Shown here piece after piece: positions 1 to 8,502 of a DNA stretch of 64,000 bases. Origin of the DNA: Actinomycetospora cinnamomea (GTDB taxonomy: Bacteria > Actinomycetota > Actinomycetes > Mycobacteriales > Pseudonocardiaceae); contig NZ_QEKW01000019.1 of assembly GCF_003096675.1 (NCBI RefSeq), positions 1-64,000 of the forward strand, in the 5' to 3' direction. Positions within the stretch are counted from its first letter, which is position 1; every line of letters starts with the position of its first letter. The notes under the pieces were generated by a model. The model ran no database searches, was not told the DNA's origin, and saw nothing but the letters and a program-made list of their open reading frames with translations. The position numbers and the translations under genes are program-made.

Positions 1-140
1 ATCCCGATCCACCGGTCGATACCTCTTTGCCACCCCAAGATCCTCCCGCTCAAAGGAGATCAACAGGGGGAGGCGCGCGATTTGGCAACAAGCTCTGAGA
101 TCGGGTCCGCGGAGCACCGGGAGCGATCACGGCGCTCGAC

Positions 141-872
141 TCACCCCGTCAGCACCGCGTCCAGCGCCGGCGAGCCCGGCTCGAGGCGCCGGCCGTCGAG
201 CACGATCGTCGGGGTGCCGAAGGAACCGCCCTGCAGCAGCGCCGGGTTCGTCACCGCCTGCTGGTAGTTCTGCGCGATCTGCGCGTCGTACCGCCCGCTC
301 TGCACGCACTCCGCGTACCCCGGACCCGCGCCGGCACGCTGACCGAGGTCGACGAGCTGCGCGGTGTCGTACGCGGCCCCGCCCTCGGCCGGCTGGGCCG
401 CGTACAGGCTCGTGTGGACGGTCGGGAAGGCGCCGTGCTCGGCGGCGCAGATCATCGCGTTGCCCGCCGCGGTGGAGTAGCCGGGCGGGTCGGAGCGCTG
501 CTCGAGCAGGTTCACGAGGTGGTAGCGCACCTGCAGCCGCCCGGCCGCGACGGCCTGGGCGATCGCGTCGCCCGCACGCTGCTCGAAGGACCGGCAGGCG
601 GGGCAGAGCGGGTCCTCGTAGAGGTCGAGGGTGTGCGGCGCGGGGCCGCCCGCGACGACGACGCCGTCCTCGACGGTCGTCGGGTACGCCGTCGGCGCCG
701 GGGTCACCGGGATCGCGCCGCTCGACTCCTCCGAGCCGCCGGAGAGCAGGACGCCGCCGAACACCACCGCCGCCACGAGCACGACCACGACGACCCCGAC
801 CACCACCGGCGTCCGGGACGTCGAGCGCCGGGGTCGGGCGGGGCGCCGGGGGCGCGACGAGCGCGTGGCCAT
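141..872 (-). CDS. Membrane-anchored DsbA-family thiol oxidoreductase
   Basis: A 243-residue protein with a basic N-terminus (about 1-21), one transmembrane segment (about 22-44) and an extracytoplasmic thioredoxin-fold domain. The C-P-A-C redox motif is Cys90/Cys93, after LDLYEDPLC, and the GTPTIVLDG stretch near the end supplies the cis-proline loop typical of DsbA/thioredoxin_4 proteins. It probably makes or isomerises disulfides in exported proteins. The ATG is preceded by a GAGGAGGT ribosome site. It lies 88 bases downstream of the CopD-CtaG gene on the same strand, so a role in copper or cytochrome oxidase maturation is possible but inferred. Confidence 0.88.
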   Translation of the reverse strand: MATRSSRPRRPARPRRSTSRTPVVVGVVVVVLVAAVVFGGVLLSGGSEESSGAIPVTPAPTAYPTTVEDGVVVAGGPAPHTLDLYEDPLCPACRSFEQRAGDAIAQAVAAGRLQVRYHLVNLLEQRSDPPGYSTAAGNAMICAAEHGAFPTVHTSLYAAQPAEGGAAYDTAQLVDLGQRAGAGPGYAECVQSGRYDAQIAQNYQQAVTNPALLQGGSFGTPTIVLDGRRLEPGSPALDAVLTG

Positions 873-960
873 GCGGGGGACCTCCTCGGGTCACGGGTGC
901 GGGCGCCCTTCCGGTCGCGGCGCGGGGTCCGTGGGTTCCCGGCATACCCGGAACGGGTGG

Positions 961-2934
961 TCAGCGTCCCCGGGAGAGGTCGGCGAGGATCGCGTTCCAC
1001 GCCGCGAGCTCGGCGTCGCCGTCGCGGTCGGCGTGCCGGTCGCGGCGGGCGGCGTCACGCTGGTCGGCCCGCGACCACTGCACGAGCAGCGCGGCGATGA
1101 CCACGAGCACCGGCACCTCGCCCGCGGCCCAGGCGAGACCGCCGCCGAGGCTCTGGTCGGCGAGCAGGTCGGGCACCCACGGCAGGGAGAGCTGGCGGAA
1201 GAACTGCTCCCCGATGACGAAGCCGGCGCTCATCAGCGCGACGCCGAAGAACGCGTGGAAGGGCATCGAGGCGAGCAGCAGCGCCAGCCGCCCGACGTGC
1301 GGCAGCGGGCGGGGGCAGCGGTCGACGCCGATGATCGGCCAGTAGAAGAGGTAACCGGTCAGCAGGAAGTGCACGAACATCGCCTGGTGGGCCCAGTGGT
1401 AGGGCAGGGCCGTGGCGTAGAGCGGGGAGAAGTACAGCGCGTAGAACGAGCCGACGAACAGCACCAGCGCCACCACGGGGTGGGTCAGCAGGCGCGGGAG
1501 CGGCGCGTCGATCAGCGAGACCAGCCAGTCGCGGGGTCCGTCGGGCCCACCCCCGCCGCCGCGGGCGGGCAGCGCGCGCAGCGCGAGCGTCACGGGCCCG
1601 CCGAGCACGAGCAGGACGGGCACGAGCATCGACAGCAGCATGTGCACGCCCATGTGCGCGCTGAACGTCGCCATGGCGTGCGCGCCGAGGCCCGAGCTCG
1701 TCGCCCACGCCAGCAGCGCGCACGCCCCGATCCACGCCGCCGTCCGGCCGGCGGGCCACGCGTCCCCGCGCCGGCGCAGGTGCGCCACGCCGGCCAGGTA
1801 GGCGCCCGCGACCACCAGCGCCACGAGGGCCCACCCGAGGTTCAGCCGGCCGGGCCCGAGGAGGGCGAGCACGGTCGGCGGGTCGAGGGTGTAGCCCAGC
1901 AGGATCTCCTGGACCGTGGCCGCCGTGGTGGGAATCCACGTGGTGAGGGCGGGCGGCGGTTCGGTGGCCAGCAGGGCGCCCGCGCCGGCGGCGAGGACGA
2001 GGACCGACGCCACCGCCGGTCCGGGGACCCGGCGGCGCAGGGTCAGCCCCGCCGCGCCGAGCAGCAGGACGAGCTGGACGACGGCGAGCGCGCCGTGGAG
2101 CCCGGTCGGCCACACGCCCCGCAGCAGGACGGCCTCGACGACGACGGTCGCGGCGATGGTCACCCCGGCCGCGGCCAGGGCGACGGGGCGGGCGCGCGGG
2201 GCCGTCGCGCGGTCGGGGTCCCGGTCGCGGCCGGGGGCGGGGCACGGGGCGACGGCCTCGAGCACGGCCAGGCCCAGCCACACCGCGCCGGCCACGGCGG
2301 CCAGGGCGGCCGCGTCGGTGGCGATGTCGTGCCCGGCACCGGCGCTCGCCACCTGCCCGGCGACCACGGGCGCGGCCACCGCGAGCGCCGCGAGCGGCAC
2401 CGCGCCGGCCACCGTGCGCCACGACAGCGTGATCCGGCACATCGCCGCCACCACCGTCGCGAGCGCCGCGGCGACGAGGAAGCCGACGGGCTCCTCGAGG
2501 GCGCCCGCCGAGACGAGGATCGCCTCGGGGCGGCGGAGCACCGCGACGTCGGCCCCGGTGCCCGCGAGCACGGTGGACAGCGCCGCGGCCAGGGCGGCGA
2601 CGGCCCACACGACCGCCGCCGCGCCGGCGACGCGTGCCGCGCGGAAGCCGTGCGCGCCCAGCACCCGCGCCCCGCCCCTGGACGGGCGCGCGACGAGGGC
2701 GCCGACCAGCCCGCCGAGACACGTCCCGGCGGCGAGCAGGACGGTGAGGCGCAGCAGCGGCGTCGCGACCTGGACGAGCACCGGGGGGACCGTGACCTCG
2801 AGCGCCGCGTACGGCGCCCCGCCCCGCAGGACGGCGGCGACGGCCACGAGGACCAGGGCGACGAGCGCGGCGCCCGCGACGGCCGGGGCCGCGGCACGGG
2901 TCGGCGCGGGAGCGTCAGGCGACGTCGGACTCAC
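961..2934 (-). CDS. CopD - CtaG fusion: copper / cytochrome c oxidase assembly membrane protein
   Basis: A 657-residue polytopic membrane protein. The N-terminal half (about 15-330) has hydrophobic segments of the CopD copper-import type. The C-terminal half (about 345-640) matches the caa3-type CtaG assembly domain, with conserved histidines in HAMATFSAHMGVHM, HWAHQAMFVHF and MPFHAFFG that could bind copper. The family is thought to deliver copper to the Cu-B site of cytochrome oxidase. The GTG start overlaps the anti-sigma gene by 20 bases and has a GGTGGGAGC ribosome site, so the two are probably translationally coupled. The CopD-CtaG fusion is common in actinobacteria; substrate is inferred from family. 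Confidence 0.87.
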   Translation of the reverse strand: MSPTSPDAPAPTRAAAPAVAGAALVALVLVAVAAVLRGGAPYAALEVTVPPVLVQVATPLLRLTVLLAAGTCLGGLVGALVARPSRGGARVLGAHGFRAARVAGAAAVVWAVAALAAALSTVLAGTGADVAVLRRPEAILVSAGALEEPVGFLVAAALATVVAAMCRITLSWRTVAGAVPLAALAVAAPVVAGQVASAGAGHDIATDAAALAAVAGAVWLGLAVLEAVAPCPAPGRDRDPDRATAPRARPVALAAAGVTIAATVVVEAVLLRGVWPTGLHGALAVVQLVLLLGAAGLTLRRRVPGPAVASVLVLAAGAGALLATEPPPALTTWIPTTAATVQEILLGYTLDPPTVLALLGPGRLNLGWALVALVVAGAYLAGVAHLRRRGDAWPAGRTAAWIGACALLAWATSSGLGAHAMATFSAHMGVHMLLSMLVPVLLVLGGPVTLALRALPARGGGGGPDGPRDWLVSLIDAPLPRLLTHPVVALVLFVGSFYALYFSPLYATALPYHWAHQAMFVHFLLTGYLFYWPIIGVDRCPRPLPHVGRLALLLASMPFHAFFGVALMSAGFVIGEQFFRQLSLPWVPDLLADQSLGGGLAWAAGEVPVLVVIAALLVQWSRADQRDAARRDRHADRDGDAELAAWNAILADLSRGR

Positions 2935-3694
2935 GCTCCCACCGGTCCGCGACCGCGGGGGCGTGGCCGTCCGGCGCCCCCCGCTCGTCCCGCCGCCACC
3001 AGCGCGCGCCCGGCGTGGGCCCGGGCCCCGGCCGCGGGACCGTGCGCACGACGGCGAGCCCGAGCACGAACCCCGCGACGAGCAGCAGGTGCGTCGCCAC
3101 GCGGGCGGGGTCGACGCGTCCGGCGACCAGGTCCAGCCCGCTGACCACGGCGAGCACCGCGATGAACGCCCCGAGCGCGGGCAGTAGCCCGGCCAGATGC
3201 CGGCTCCACAGCGCGCCGGCGAGGAAGGCCACGCCGAGCGCGAGGTTCCAGGCCGCGCTCTCGTGGGTCGCGTGCGCGATCCCCGCGCCGAGGACCATCA
3301 GCGGATCGGTCATCGCGTGGGCGTGGGTCACCGCGCCGAGCAGCGAGACCAGCCCGATCGTCGCCTGCGCCACGCCGACCGCGGCGAGCCCGGCGCGGGC
3401 GGCGGTGCCCCGCCAGCGCGCCCGCGGCCCGGGGGCGTGGTCGACGACGCGGGCGACGAGGTCGGGTCCGCCGGTCGCGAGCCCGGTGCGGGCGCGCCGG
3501 GTGATCGCCGTGACGTGGGCGGCGTCCTGCTGCCAGGCCCGGCAGTCCGGGCAGCCGGCGAGGTGCGCGTCGACGGCCGCCTGCTCCGCGGCTGCGTCCT
3601 TCGCGGCCTCGCCGTCGAGCGCGGCCGACATCGCCTCACGGCAGCGGTCGCAGCGGTCCCACTCCATGCCGTGCTGGTCGTCGACGGGACGCAC
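2915..3694 (-). CDS. Zinc-finger anti-sigma factor with four membrane segments
   Basis: A 259-residue protein. The N-terminal cytoplasmic part carries the zf-HC2 signature (C-x2-C in DRCDRC, then HLAGCPDC, i.e. H-x3-C-x2-C) found in anti-sigma factors. About four transmembrane segments follow (roughly 110-220) and a Pro/Arg-rich tail. It starts 12 bases after the sigma gene stop with GGGGAACC as ribosome site; a second possible start is the ATG of MEWDRC ten residues in. It probably holds the ECF factor encoded immediately upstream inactive at the membrane until a redox or metal signal arrives. The signal itself cannot be read from sequence. Confidence 0.82.
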   Translation of the reverse strand: MRPVDDQHGMEWDRCDRCREAMSAALDGEAAKDAAAEQAAVDAHLAGCPDCRAWQQDAAHVTAITRRARTGLATGGPDLVARVVDHAPGPRARWRGTAARAGLAAVGVAQATIGLVSLLGAVTHAHAMTDPLMVLGAGIAHATHESAAWNLALGVAFLAGALWSRHLAGLLPALGAFIAVLAVVSGLDLVAGRVDPARVATHLLLVAGFVLGLAVVRTVPRPGPGPTPGARWWRRDERGAPDGHAPAVADRWERESDVA

Positions 3695-3706
3695 TCGGTT
3701 CCCCGG

Positions 3707-4270
3707 CTATCCCGACCGGTGCGGGCGCTCGGCCGACGGCGGGTGCTCGCCGAGGGCGGCGACGAGGTCGGCCCGGGCGCGGGCCACGCGCGAGCGGATC
3801 GTGCCGATCGGGCACCCGGCGACGGACGCGGCCTCGTCGTAGCGCAGCCCGAGCAGCTGGGTGAGCACGAACGCCTCGCGGCGGTCGGGGTCGAGCGCGG
3901 CGAGCGCGTGCCGCACGGCGACCGACTCCGCCGGGTCGGCGCCGGACACGTGGCCCAGCGGCCGGTCGTCCTCGGCGAGCGTCGCCGGGCTGACCGGGCG
4001 CCGGGCGCGGCGGCGCAGGTGGTCCGCGGCCACCCGGCGGGCGATCGAGAGCAGCCAGCTGCGGGCCGGCGCGTCACCGCGGTAGCGCCGCAGCGACCCG
4101 AGCGCCCGCTCGTAGGTCTCCTGCGCCAGCTCCTCGGCCACGGACGCGTCGGCGAGGTGCACGAGCAGGCGCCAGACCTGCTGCTGGGTGACGGCCACGA
4201 ACTCGCCGGCGGCGGCGCGGTCGCCGTCCCGGGCGCGCAGCGCCAGCGCGGTGATCCTCGCGTCGTCCAC
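3707..4270 (-). CDS. ECF RNA polymerase sigma factor, SigC-like
   Basis: 187 residues with the GTG at 4270, chosen because GAGGAGCG lies just upstream and the longer reading frame adds only low-complexity Arg/Gly sequence. Sigma region 2 covers about 20-85 (LAQETYERALGSLRRYRG, ARSWLLSIARRVAADHLR) and region 4 about 125-180 (LDPDRREAFVLTQLLGLRYDEAA followed by GTIRSRVARAR). Size and sequence resemble mycobacterial SigC, which has been linked to copper acquisition; the downstream CopD-CtaG gene fits that. First gene of a three-gene operon with its own anti-sigma factor. The SigC assignment is by resemblance only. Confidence 0.85.
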   Translation of the reverse strand: MDDARITALALRARDGDRAAAGEFVAVTQQQVWRLLVHLADASVAEELAQETYERALGSLRRYRGDAPARSWLLSIARRVAADHLRRRARRPVSPATLAEDDRPLGHVSGADPAESVAVRHALAALDPDRREAFVLTQLLGLRYDEAASVAGCPIGTIRSRVARARADLVAALGEHPPSAERPHRSG

Positions 4271-4583
4271 CCGTGCCGCTCCTCGTTCCACCTCGGCGCC
4301 GCCGCCCCGGCCCGCGTCGTCGCGCGGGGCCTCCGAGTTCCCGACCGTGAGCGTCCCGACAAGCGGGCCCGCGACCGCACCGACGGTCCCTACCGTCCCC
4401 GCCGACGGTAGTCCCACCCCGCTCGGCACCGCCTGCGCACCCGCTCCTGAGAAGGGACGCGCGCGGCGCTGAGAACGCTCCGCCGTCCGGGCACACCTGG
4501 TCCGCGCGCCAGGGCGAACGGTGGGCGGGGCAGGAGCACGCTCGTACCGTCCCCCGCACGACACCACCCCCACGGAGGACGCC
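4271..4583. promoter_or_regulatory. Divergent regulatory region with overlapping inverted repeats
   Basis: 313 bases between the divergent sigma-factor and Cys-rich peptide genes, without a convincing gene. GACGGT-CCCT-ACCGTC is a perfect palindrome at 4382-4397, and its right half also pairs with GACGGTA at 4404-4410 (TACCGTC, six bases, GACGGTA). The block TACCGTCCCC occurs at 4391-4400 and again at 4545-4554, about 30 bases before the peptide gene start. The arrangement suggests a shared regulator or sigma-factor target serving both directions; which protein binds is unknown. Confidence 0.5.
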
Positions 4584-4820
4584 ATGACGGTCCAGGACCC
4601 GACGCCCACGGCCGGCCTGCAGCACGTCGCCACGTTCTGCGGACAGTGCTCGTGCGGCTGCCCGGAGCTCTACGTCGACCCCGCCGCCGACGACGACCGT
4701 CGCGTGGTCATCACCGACGACTTCGGCCAGGCGATCCGGATGAGCCTCGCGCAGCTCGCGGTGATCGTCGACGACGCCCGCGACGGCGTGCTCGACGGCC
4801 TGCTCGCCGACGCGCGGTGA
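4584..4820 (+). CDS. Small cysteine-rich protein (C-x2-C-x-C-x-C)
   Basis: 78 residues from the ATG at 4584, preceded by GGAGGAC. Residues 17-29 hold four closely spaced cysteines (Cys19, 22, 24, 26 in FCGQCSCGCPELY), followed by an acidic region and a predicted helical C-terminal half (ITDDFGQAIRMSLAQLAVIVDDARDG). No signal peptide or membrane segment is visible, so it should be cytosolic. The cysteine cluster suggests metal (copper or zinc) or Fe-S binding. It leads an operon with the His-rich DUF5134 gene (start overlapping its stop as GTGA) and the PepSY gene. I do not recognise a named family; a metallothionein-like buffer or a modified-peptide precursor are both possible. Confidence 0.75.
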   Translation: MTVQDPTPTAGLQHVATFCGQCSCGCPELYVDPAADDDRRVVITDDFGQAIRMSLAQLAVIVDDARDGVLDGLLADAR

Positions 4821-5482
4821 ACGTCCCCGCACCCCTCGCCGGGGTGTTCGCCGCGATCTTCCTGGCCGCCGCCGCGCTGTGCGCGGTGAGCCTGTGGCGT
4901 CGCCGGGGCCGCCACGACGGACCGGCCGCGGCGGCGGAGGCCAACCACGTCCTCATGGCGCTGGGGATGGCCGCGATGGTGCTGCCCGCCACCGCGACGG
5001 CCGTGCCCCCGGTCGCCGGCGTCGTGCTGTTCGCCGGGGTCGGGGCCGCGTGGACGGTCCGGCTGGTGGCGCTGCGCGCGAGGGGCCGGGCGCTGGGCTC
5101 GCCGATCGGCGGGGATCGGTGCGCGGCCCACCCGACGCACCTGCTGCTGTCCAACGCGGCGATGGCCGTCATGTACGCGGCGATGCTCCCGAGCGGCGGG
5201 GCGATGGCGGGCCACGCCGGCCACGGCGGGCACGGCGGGCACGGCGGGCACGCGGCCTCGTCGCCGCTCGCGCTGTCCGCGGTCGGTGTGGCGCTGGCCG
5301 TCTACCTGCTGGTGCACGCCGCGGCGACGGTCGCGGTGCTGTCCCGCTCCTCCGCGCCGGTCGCGGTCGCCGCCGGCGGGGGTGCCGCTCCGGTCGGCCG
5401 GGTCGTCGACGCGCCCGTGGTGCAGCTCGGCTGCCAGGCGGTCACCGGGGCCGGGATGGCCCTCATGCTCCTCGTCCACTGA
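4817..5482 (+). CDS. DUF5134 polytopic membrane protein with His-rich loop
   Basis: 221 residues beginning at a GTG that overlaps the previous stop (GTGA). About six transmembrane segments resemble actinobacterial DUF5134 proteins. A loop at about 131-146 is a tandem of His-Gly-Gly (histidines every third residue at about 133, 136, 139, 142, 145), encoded by a 9-base repeat, and looks like an extracytoplasmic metal-binding stretch. Further histidines lie in AAHPTHLLLSNAAMAVMYAAM. Position between a Cys-rich peptide and a PepSY protein, opposite a CopD-CtaG operon, points to copper or iron handling; this is inference. Confidence 0.8.
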   Translation: MNVPAPLAGVFAAIFLAAAALCAVSLWRRRGRHDGPAAAAEANHVLMALGMAAMVLPATATAVPPVAGVVLFAGVGAAWTVRLVALRARGRALGSPIGGDRCAAHPTHLLLSNAAMAVMYAAMLPSGGAMAGHAGHGGHGGHGGHAASSPLALSAVGVALAVYLLVHAAATVAVLSRSSAPVAVAAGGGAAPVGRVVDAPVVQLGCQAVTGAGMALMLLVH

Positions 5483-5496
5483 GCCGGCAGCCCGCC

Positions 5497-6933
5497 GTGT
5501 CCGTCGACCAGTCCGCCCCGCCGCCGCAGGCCCCCGCCCCGCCCCGCCGGGGCGCCTGGGCGCTCCTGCGGCCCCTCGTGCTGCGCGTCCACTTCTGGGG
5601 CGGCGTGCTGGTGGGCCCGTGCCTGCTGGTCGCGGCGCTGACGGGGCTCGCGTACACGCTGATGCCGTCGCTGGAGCCGGTGGTCTACCGCGACGTGCTC
5701 ACGGTGCCGGCGTCGGACGCGCAGGTCCCGCTCGCCGACCAGGTGCGCGTGGGCATGGACGCGATGCCGGACACCGAGCTGCGCTCCGTGCGCCCCGGCC
5801 CGACACCGACCGACACCACGCAGGTCATCGCGAACGACCCCACCCTGCCCGAGTCGTTCTACCGGACCGCCTTCGTCGACCCGCACACCGGCGACCTGCG
5901 CGGGGTGCTCGAGACCTACGGCTCCGGGCAGGCGATGCCGCTGCGCGCGTGGGTCGACCAGCTGCACCGCAACCTGCACCTCGGCGACGCCGGGCGGCTC
6001 TACACCGAGCTCGCGGCGTCGTGGCTGTGGGTGCTCGTGCTCGCCGGGCTCGCGCTGTGGATCGGCCTGGTCCGTCGGCGGCGCAAGGAGCGGGCCTCCG
6101 CCCTGCTCGTGCCCCGGACCTCGGGCGGGCGCCGCGCCCGGCTGCTGTCGTGGCACGCCGTGGTCGGGCTGTGGGCCGCGATCGGGCTGCTGTTCCTCTC
6201 GGCCACCGGCCTGACGTGGTCGACCTACGCGGGCGAGAACATCAGCGCCCTGCGCGCCCAGCTGTCGTGGGAGACCCCGGAGCCCGACACCGCGCTGCCC
6301 GGCAGCGTGGCCGTAAGGCCCGGGGCCGGGGAGCACGCCGGGCACGGCGGGACGGCGGGGATGGCCGTGCCCGCCGAGGTGGCGCCCGCGTCGTTCGACG
6401 TCGCCGCCCGGACCGCCGCCGACTTCGGCCTCGACGGCCTCATCCAGATCACCCCGGGCGACGAGCCCGGCGCGGCGACCACCGTCACCCAGATCGACCG
6501 GACGTGGCCCGAGGAGCACGACGCGATCGCGATCGACCCCGCCACCGGGCAGGTCACCGACGTCGTGCGGTTCGCGGACTGGCCCCTCGCGGCGAAGCTC
6601 GCGACCTACGGGGTCGACGCCCACATGGGTTACCTCTTCGGCGTCGCCAACCAGGTGGTCCTCGCGGTGCTCGCCCTCGGGCTGGCCTGCATGGTCGTGT
6701 GGGGCTACACGCTGTGGTTCCGCCGCGGGCCCGGGCGGCGGCCCGGCCACGTGCCGTCCGACGGTGTCCTGCGGACCCTGCCGCGCGGCCTGCTCGCGGC
6801 GGTGGCCGTCGTGACCGTCGCGGTCGGGGTCGCGGTGCCGCTGCTCGGCGCGAGCCTGCTCGCCTTCCTCCTCCTCGAGACCCTCCTCGACCGCCGCCGC
6901 ACCGCGGCCCGGGAGGACGCTCCACGCCCGTGA
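5497..6933 (+). CDS. PepSY-associated transmembrane protein
   Basis: 478 residues from the GTG at 5497, 14 bases after the DUF5134 stop. The architecture is PepSY_TM: a first membrane segment (about 28-58), an extracytoplasmic PepSY-like region (TAFVDPHTGDLRGVLETYG), the paired WVDQLHRNLHLGD / membrane segment, a second extracytoplasmic region containing HAGHGG (about 275) and the repeated AIDPATGQVTDVV motif, then two or three terminal membrane segments. Such proteins (PiuB-like) are associated with iron or copper uptake and reductive release. Third gene of the peptide-DUF5134-PepSY operon. Confidence 0.85.
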   Translation: MSVDQSAPPPQAPAPPRRGAWALLRPLVLRVHFWGGVLVGPCLLVAALTGLAYTLMPSLEPVVYRDVLTVPASDAQVPLADQVRVGMDAMPDTELRSVRPGPTPTDTTQVIANDPTLPESFYRTAFVDPHTGDLRGVLETYGSGQAMPLRAWVDQLHRNLHLGDAGRLYTELAASWLWVLVLAGLALWIGLVRRRRKERASALLVPRTSGGRRARLLSWHAVVGLWAAIGLLFLSATGLTWSTYAGENISALRAQLSWETPEPDTALPGSVAVRPGAGEHAGHGGTAGMAVPAEVAPASFDVAARTAADFGLDGLIQITPGDEPGAATTVTQIDRTWPEEHDAIAIDPATGQVTDVVRFADWPLAAKLATYGVDAHMGYLFGVANQVVLAVLALGLACMVVWGYTLWFRRGPGRRPGHVPSDGVLRTLPRGLLAAVAVVTVAVGVAVPLLGASLLAFLLLETLLDRRRTAAREDAPRP

Positions 6934-7029
6934 CGTGCTCCGGACCCGGCCCCGCCTCCCCAGCGTGATCTGGCAGCGTGTGCGGCGATCGAGGTCGGGG
7001 ATCGTCCGCGGGAGACCGGAGGGGGAGCC

Positions 7030-8406
7030 GTGTTCACGCGTCGGGTCGCGGTGGTGGGGACGGGTTACGTCGGGTTGACGACGGGGGCGTGCCTGGCGTC
7101 GCTGGGTCATCAGGTGGTGTGCGCCGACATCGATGCCGTGAAGGTGGAGCGGTTGCGGCGCGGCGTGGTGGACATCGTGGAGCCGGGTCTGTCGGAGCTG
7201 GTGAGCGAGCAGGTCTCGGCGGGGCGGTTGTCGTTCGTGGTGGGGGCCGCGCAGGCGGTGAGCGCGGGGTTCCCGGGTGAGGGTGCCGGCGAGCTGGACG
7301 CGGAGATCGTGTTCCTGTGTCTGCCGACGCCGATGGGTGTGGGTGGGGTGGCCGATCTGCGGGCGGTGGAGGCGGTGGTCGAGGAGACCCGCGATCTGCT
7401 GGCGCCGGGGACGGTGGTGGTGAACAAGTCGACGGTGCCGGTGGGCACGACGGTGCGGACCGCGGAGCTGCTGGACCGGGCGGATGTGTCGGTGGTGTCG
7501 AACCCGGAGTTCCTGCGTGAGGGTTCGGCGGTGCACGACTTCCTGAACCCGGACCGGATCGTGGTGGGGTGCGACACCGCGGAGGCCGCGGAGCGGGTGG
7601 CGGCGCTGTACGCGCGGTTGGGGGCGCCGACGGTGCTGACCGATGCGGCGTCGGCGGAGCTGATGAAGTACGCGGCGAACTGCTTCCTGGCGATGAAGCT
7701 GTCGTATGTCAACGCGATGGCCGAGCTGTGCGAGCGGGTGGGGGCGGACATCTCCGACGTGACCGAGGGGATCGGTTACGACCGGCGGATCGGGCAGGCG
7801 TTCCTGTCGCCGGGTCCGGGGTGGGGCGGGTCGTGCCTGCCGAAGGACACGCACGCGTTGTTGCAGGTGGCGGACGCGGCGGACTTCGAGTTCCGGTTGT
7901 TGCGGGCGACCATCGACACCAACACCCGGCAGCGGCAGCGGATCGTGGACAAGGTGCGCGCCGCGGTGACGGGTCGGCGGACGGGGTCGTTGACGCGGGT
8001 GCGGTTGGGCCTGTTGGGGTTGACGTTCAAGGCGGGCACCGACGACCTGCGGGACTCGCCGGCGCTGGCGATCGCGGCGTTGTTGCGCCAGGCCGGGGCG
8101 GACCTGGTGGGCTACGACCCGGCGCTGGTGGCGGGTGGCTCCGACGGCGCCGTGGACGGGGCCGTGGAGGGGGTGGCCCGCGAGGTCGAGGGCGTGCCGC
8201 TGGTGTCGGATCCGGTGGAGGCCGCCCAGGGCGCCGAGGCGGTGGTGGTGCTCACCGAGTGGCCGGTGTTCCGCACGCTGGACTGGTCGGCGATGGCCGG
8301 GGTGATGAAGCAGCCGGTCGTGGTGGACACCCGCAACCTGCTCGACCCCGCGACCCTGCGCCGCGCCGGACTGACCGGCATCGGCCTCGGACGTCGCGAG
8401 GCCTGA
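7030..8406 (+). CDS. ugd: UDP-glucose 6-dehydrogenase
   Basis: 458 residues oxidising UDP-glucose to UDP-glucuronate for cell-surface polysaccharide. N-terminal Rossmann motif GTGYVG at about 9-14; central helix with ELMKYAANCFLAMKLSYVNA; catalytic cysteine Cys269 in GWGGSCLPKD; C-terminal UDP-binding domain with GLTFKAGTDDLRDSPAL. The GTG start follows GGAGGGGGAG. Codon use is odd: most of the gene prefers G-ending codons such as GGG, GCG, GTG, TTG and some GGT, unlike the C-ending codons of neighbours, with normal usage returning near 8290. gmd at 55591 shows the same habit. Stands alone, not in the exopolysaccharide locus. Confidence 0.95.
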   Translation: MFTRRVAVVGTGYVGLTTGACLASLGHQVVCADIDAVKVERLRRGVVDIVEPGLSELVSEQVSAGRLSFVVGAAQAVSAGFPGEGAGELDAEIVFLCLPTPMGVGGVADLRAVEAVVEETRDLLAPGTVVVNKSTVPVGTTVRTAELLDRADVSVVSNPEFLREGSAVHDFLNPDRIVVGCDTAEAAERVAALYARLGAPTVLTDAASAELMKYAANCFLAMKLSYVNAMAELCERVGADISDVTEGIGYDRRIGQAFLSPGPGWGGSCLPKDTHALLQVADAADFEFRLLRATIDTNTRQRQRIVDKVRAAVTGRRTGSLTRVRLGLLGLTFKAGTDDLRDSPALAIAALLRQAGADLVGYDPALVAGGSDGAVDGAVEGVAREVEGVPLVSDPVEAAQGAEAVVVLTEWPVFRTLDWSAMAGVMKQPVVVDTRNLLDPATLRRAGLTGIGLGRREA

Positions 8407-8502
8407 GGCGGGTCTGGTCCCGCGATCCGCGCCCGCCTACCGTGGGTGGGCGTCGGGGCGGCCGTCGACACGGTGCGTCGAACCTCATCGGAGAGGTGAA
8501 CC

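Noticed and set aside
631-3144. Plus-strand frame of 837 codons opposite CopD-CtaG
   Set aside because: Antisense to a well-recognised gene; Arg/Gly/Gln-rich low complexity, a usual by-product of extreme GC content.
5302-7854. Minus-strand frame of 850 codons
   Set aside because: Spans the antisense of DUF5134, PepSY and ugd genes; His/Arg/Gln-rich, no domain.
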